DNA from: Treponema vincentii F0403 | GTDB taxonomy: Bacteria > Spirochaetota > Spirochaetia > Treponematales > Treponemataceae | Reading direction: 5' to 3' | Assembly (NCBI RefSeq): GCF_000412995.1 | Contig: NZ_KE332512.1 | Location: forward strand, 1,628,694 to 1,692,693 | Length of the DNA: 64,000 nt | Shown: positions 63,001 through 64,000 of the stretch, piece after piece | Layout of the letters: each line of letters begins with the position of its first letter | How positions within the stretch are numbered: the stretch's first letter is position 1 | The notes under the pieces: model-generated | The model's database searches: none | What the model saw: the letters and a program-made list of their open reading frames with translations, nothing else | What the model was told of the DNA's origin: nothing | Made by a program: the position numbers and the translations under genes

Positions 63001-63039
63001 AGTTTTTACGAGCTTTTCAAGTTCTGCTATTTTTGACAT
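60025..63039 (-). CDS. Type IIG restriction-modification enzyme
   Basis: A 1004-residue fusion. The N-terminal domain (residues about 60-100) has a PD-(D/E)XK nuclease core: RPDYSLTLKGVAKLFVEVKK. Then comes a helical linker, and an N6-adenine methyltransferase with IADIACGSGIFLEEAF and AIIGNPPYVKTEDMH. The C-terminal about 350 residues are a target-recognition region. This is the type IIG architecture, in which one polypeptide both cuts and methylates. It heads a four-gene operon inside one integron cassette. The nuclease residues appear intact. Target sequence is unknown. Confidence 0.9.
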   Translation of the reverse strand: MSKIAELEKLVKTFSDNFSYYKQPKNNYNEQTTRDDFITPFLCILGWDVSNSQGLPPQYKEVIPEKYSTKKDRPDYSLTLKGVAKLFVEVKKPAIEIQLLKEPAFQARRYGWNADHKIVILTNFEFLLIYDATIIPSDTDNVNTALYKKYNFKEYVEKFDEIRNLISKETVYSGKFDEIFSDEVFSENHHTQKVDVHFLSQINNWRLKISNYLYPSLPNNNDEDFIAVLNDKVQSFINQIIFLRICEDRNLPLYHKLLETTNDKNALIKLLKESDKRYNSGLFEDCSIYYDLDENLINEIIEELYYPKTPYLFNIIEPNLLGKIYEQFLTKKLVVESGKIILTTKKDYADRSIVSTPIEIVKYIVEKTIKPLCENRQPEEILNLKIADIACGSGIFLEEAFDYLVKYCESWYEKNDTSYLIELSSNYRQLPLEDKKNILLSCIYGIDLDVHAVEVAKFSLLIKLIENETAPSVVNISPILPNLDKNIKFGNSLVEPEKLDKNQLSDFEYLLISPFSWEKINNGNKFSAIIGNPPYVKTEDMHKLLSPKEFKYYLKNYSLPDKQFDKYFIFIEQAINKTDKNGRIGMIVPNKFLKVKSGRKLQEVLAKHKYVELIDDFGASQLFQQQSIYSCIICLNKQANESFIYSSRTSLSDLWGGQYNKFIKFSESHLNKIPWRLSPDIDFINYLCKFEKLSKPLSDYAKIFNGIQTSAESLIPVYWFSKDEIQSEDSQFYTIKKENHIYKVEKDITLPYFKPTENDEKGLDSYSVLTTDKKIIFPYDKNGKLYSLDVLRNRFPNTLNYLQAYYTRLEPKQVNSDAKRDVPDSTKDTWYQYGRNQGLTSFIDTPKLIVGVLRKLNQAMYAYDNNNMLIASGGTAGYCAIAEKEGSPYKLSYIQAWLANPHTEKYVRLVGSIFEGDYYARGTALLKTIPFIPLDLNNKDQKKIYNSVIEKTKRIFEINNLLNSKKDKKSVELFTREKQDLIVEIQHETDKVWNLEFLCDRENI

Positions 63040-63176
63040 CCTACCACCTATATAGATATTACCATAATTTTATTTTTTTATCTACATCCGTACGTTTTCT
63101 ATAAAGTGAAACTTTTAAAGATACAGATAAATATTTATTTTTTTATAGCACCCAAAAGCGGCTCTCCGAGCTGTCT

Positions 63177-63242
63177 AGCTAACATTTGCTTAACCTGCAT
63201 TTGCGGCTTGTCCGCAATGTCAGGTTGAAGCGGGTGTTAGAT
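63177..63242 (-). repeat. attC 10 (type A)
   Basis: AGCTAAC to GTTAGAT, 66 bases, full type A palindrome. It bounds the 6.6 kb cassette on its 5' side; that cassette begins AGA then hairpin GCTC-GGA-GAGC. Confidence 0.92.
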
Positions 63243-63827
63243 TTCCTTTTTCCATTCTTTTATTATTTTCCCTTTTTGACAAATTATTATTTCAATTGAT
63301 GTATCGAAAGCGATAATAGTTATTATTGCATAATTGATAATATCAGCTATATCCTTAATCTCTTCTGAAATTATAATGCCTTTTTTTAATGTTATAGTAT
63401 TTAGGATTAGAGCAGATATAAATCCTACTAGATAGATCAATGATTTTATAGTAGAACAAAAAATTGAAGTTGCCCAGCTTGTAATTATTTCTGACTCTTC
63501 TTTTGTAAATATATTCATCAGAAATCTTTTAAAATAATACCCAGGTAAATTTCTTCCTCGAATCAATAGAATACAAAGTGTAACTATAAATAAATAAAGT
63601 GAAGCATTTGAATCCAATTCAGTAATAGTTTGTATATGAATACACATTTCCCATAATATACAAGAAATAACCATTGCTATAATAAACATAAATATATTTC
63701 CTGAAATTATGAATAATATCTTATTAATTATTCTTATATTATGATTCTCAGTATCATTTTTAATCTTAATATATGAGATAATTGCACAGCAAAATGTAAC
63801 AATTAAAATTAATAACATAATTACCAA
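63237..63827 (-). CDS. Multi-pass membrane protein of unknown function
   Basis: A 196-residue protein with about five hydrophobic segments (3-20, 30-60, 75-92, 120-145 and 160-180) and short loops; the loop FLMNIFTKEESEIITSWATS is the most polar part. No family is recognised. Its stop codon lies within the attC 10 box. It is 35 bases downstream of a GNAT gene and shares its cassette. Confidence 0.65.
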   Translation of the reverse strand: MVIMLLILIVTFCCAIISYIKIKNDTENHNIRIINKILFIISGNIFMFIIAMVISCILWEMCIHIQTITELDSNASLYLFIVTLCILLIRGRNLPGYYFKRFLMNIFTKEESEIITSWATSIFCSTIKSLIYLVGFISALILNTITLKKGIIISEEIKDIADIINYAIITIIAFDTSIEIIICQKGKIIKEWKKEI

Positions 63828-63862
63828 TATATTATTCCTCTTCTACCAGAAAAACCAACCTA

Positions 63863-64000
63863 CTATAATTTCCTTACAACAAAACTGATGTTTCGCTTAT
63901 AGCCGGCATTTTTATGGAATCGTTCTGCTTCTGTATTTAATTCCCAATATGATAACTCTATTTGCGTTGCACCTATTTTATTCGCATATTCTTGTAGTGA
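63863..64000 (-). CDS. GNAT-family acetyltransferase, 5' part outside window
   Basis: Only the last 45 residues are visible. QIELSYWELNTEAERFHKNA and GYKRNISFVVRKL form the C-terminal motif of GNAT enzymes (helix-strand with NxxAxxFYxxxGF form). The rest lies beyond the right edge. It is in the cassette that continues toward the predicted integrase side. Confidence 0.75.
   Translation of the reverse strand, partial: SLQEYANKIGATQIELSYWELNTEAERFHKNAGYKRNISFVVRKL

Larger units (their letters stand above)
37889..64000 (-). mobile_element. Chromosomal integron cassette array (distal part)
   Basis: Ten complete attC sites and one half site separate short groups of minus-strand genes. Genes end within a few bases of the attC on their 3' side. 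R'' and R' boxes follow RYYYAAC and GTTRRRY, sometimes with matched degenerate changes. attI and an integrase would be expected upstream of the cassettes, to the right of the window. The array is AT-rich and unlike the flanking core. Oral treponemes are known to carry such arrays. Bases 37,644-37,888, beyond the last attC, hold no recognisable gene. Confidence 0.92.

Noticed and set aside
39421-63242. Regularly repeated palindromic sequence resembling a CRISPR array
   Set aside because: Repeats are hundreds to thousands of bases apart, imperfect, hold core recombination boxes and separate genes; no spacers of equal length and no cas genes. They are attC sites.

Overview
The window looks like part of a Treponema chromosome, probably an oral treponeme. 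The treponemal signs are a DUF5312-type protein, a PPi-PFK-like phosphofructokinase, a tRNA-Sec gene and a large cassette array of the kind known from oral treponemes. Bases 1-37.6 kb are ordinary, moderate-GC chromosome. Bases 37.7-64 kb are much more AT-rich and form a chromosomal-integron cassette array.

Core region. Most genes between 1 and 25.6 kb are on the minus strand: nnr (cut by the window edge), guaB, a STAS protein, an SDR, a sigma-54 activator, tRNA-Sec, M28 and M3 peptidases, cell-envelope genes (serine hydrolase, SPOR, LapA, DD-carboxypeptidase, LysM/M23), miaB, pgsA and an FKBP lipoprotein. Plus-strand exceptions are pfk, trmJ-like, an MFS-HEAT fusion, rpsU and an MBL hydrolase. 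From 25.7 to 30.8 kb genes are mainly on the plus strand: a TetR-controlled EFR1/DUF2141 operon and efp. A perfect parS site lies just after efp. dnaN-recF-DUF721 run left from 33.8 kb, while a neuB-like gene, a J-domain gene and a membrane-protein gene run right from 34.07 kb. The dnaN/neuB intergenic space carries DnaA-box-like sequences, so the replication origin may be close. A second cluster with two perfect DnaA boxes lies upstream of guaB. dnaA is not in the window.

Integron array. From 37,889 to the right edge, ten complete attC sites and one half site separate minus-strand cassettes. The integrase and attI are not seen; cassette polarity places them to the right of the window, so this is the distal end of the array. 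The cargo is rich in conflict systems: a DpnA-like methyltransferase with a PD-(D/E)XK nuclease, an RloC/PrrC-like AAA_13 ATPase, a methyltransferase plus PmeII-like endonuclease (the latter split by an IS3-family element), and several toxin-antitoxin pairs. One unusually large cassette (about 6.6 kb) carries four genes: a type IIG-like enzyme, a second adenine methyltransferase, a DUF262 protein and a HEPN protein. A second, truncated IS copy lies at 50.1-50.7 kb.

How it fits together. The operons in the core are mostly short and tightly spaced. Several genes appear to start at or within a few bases of their predicted transcription start. In the array, genes generally end within a few bases of attC, and most cassettes start with the attC box, an NGA triplet and a short hairpin whose sequence differs from cassette to cassette. 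I could not run searches; family names rest on motifs read by eye.
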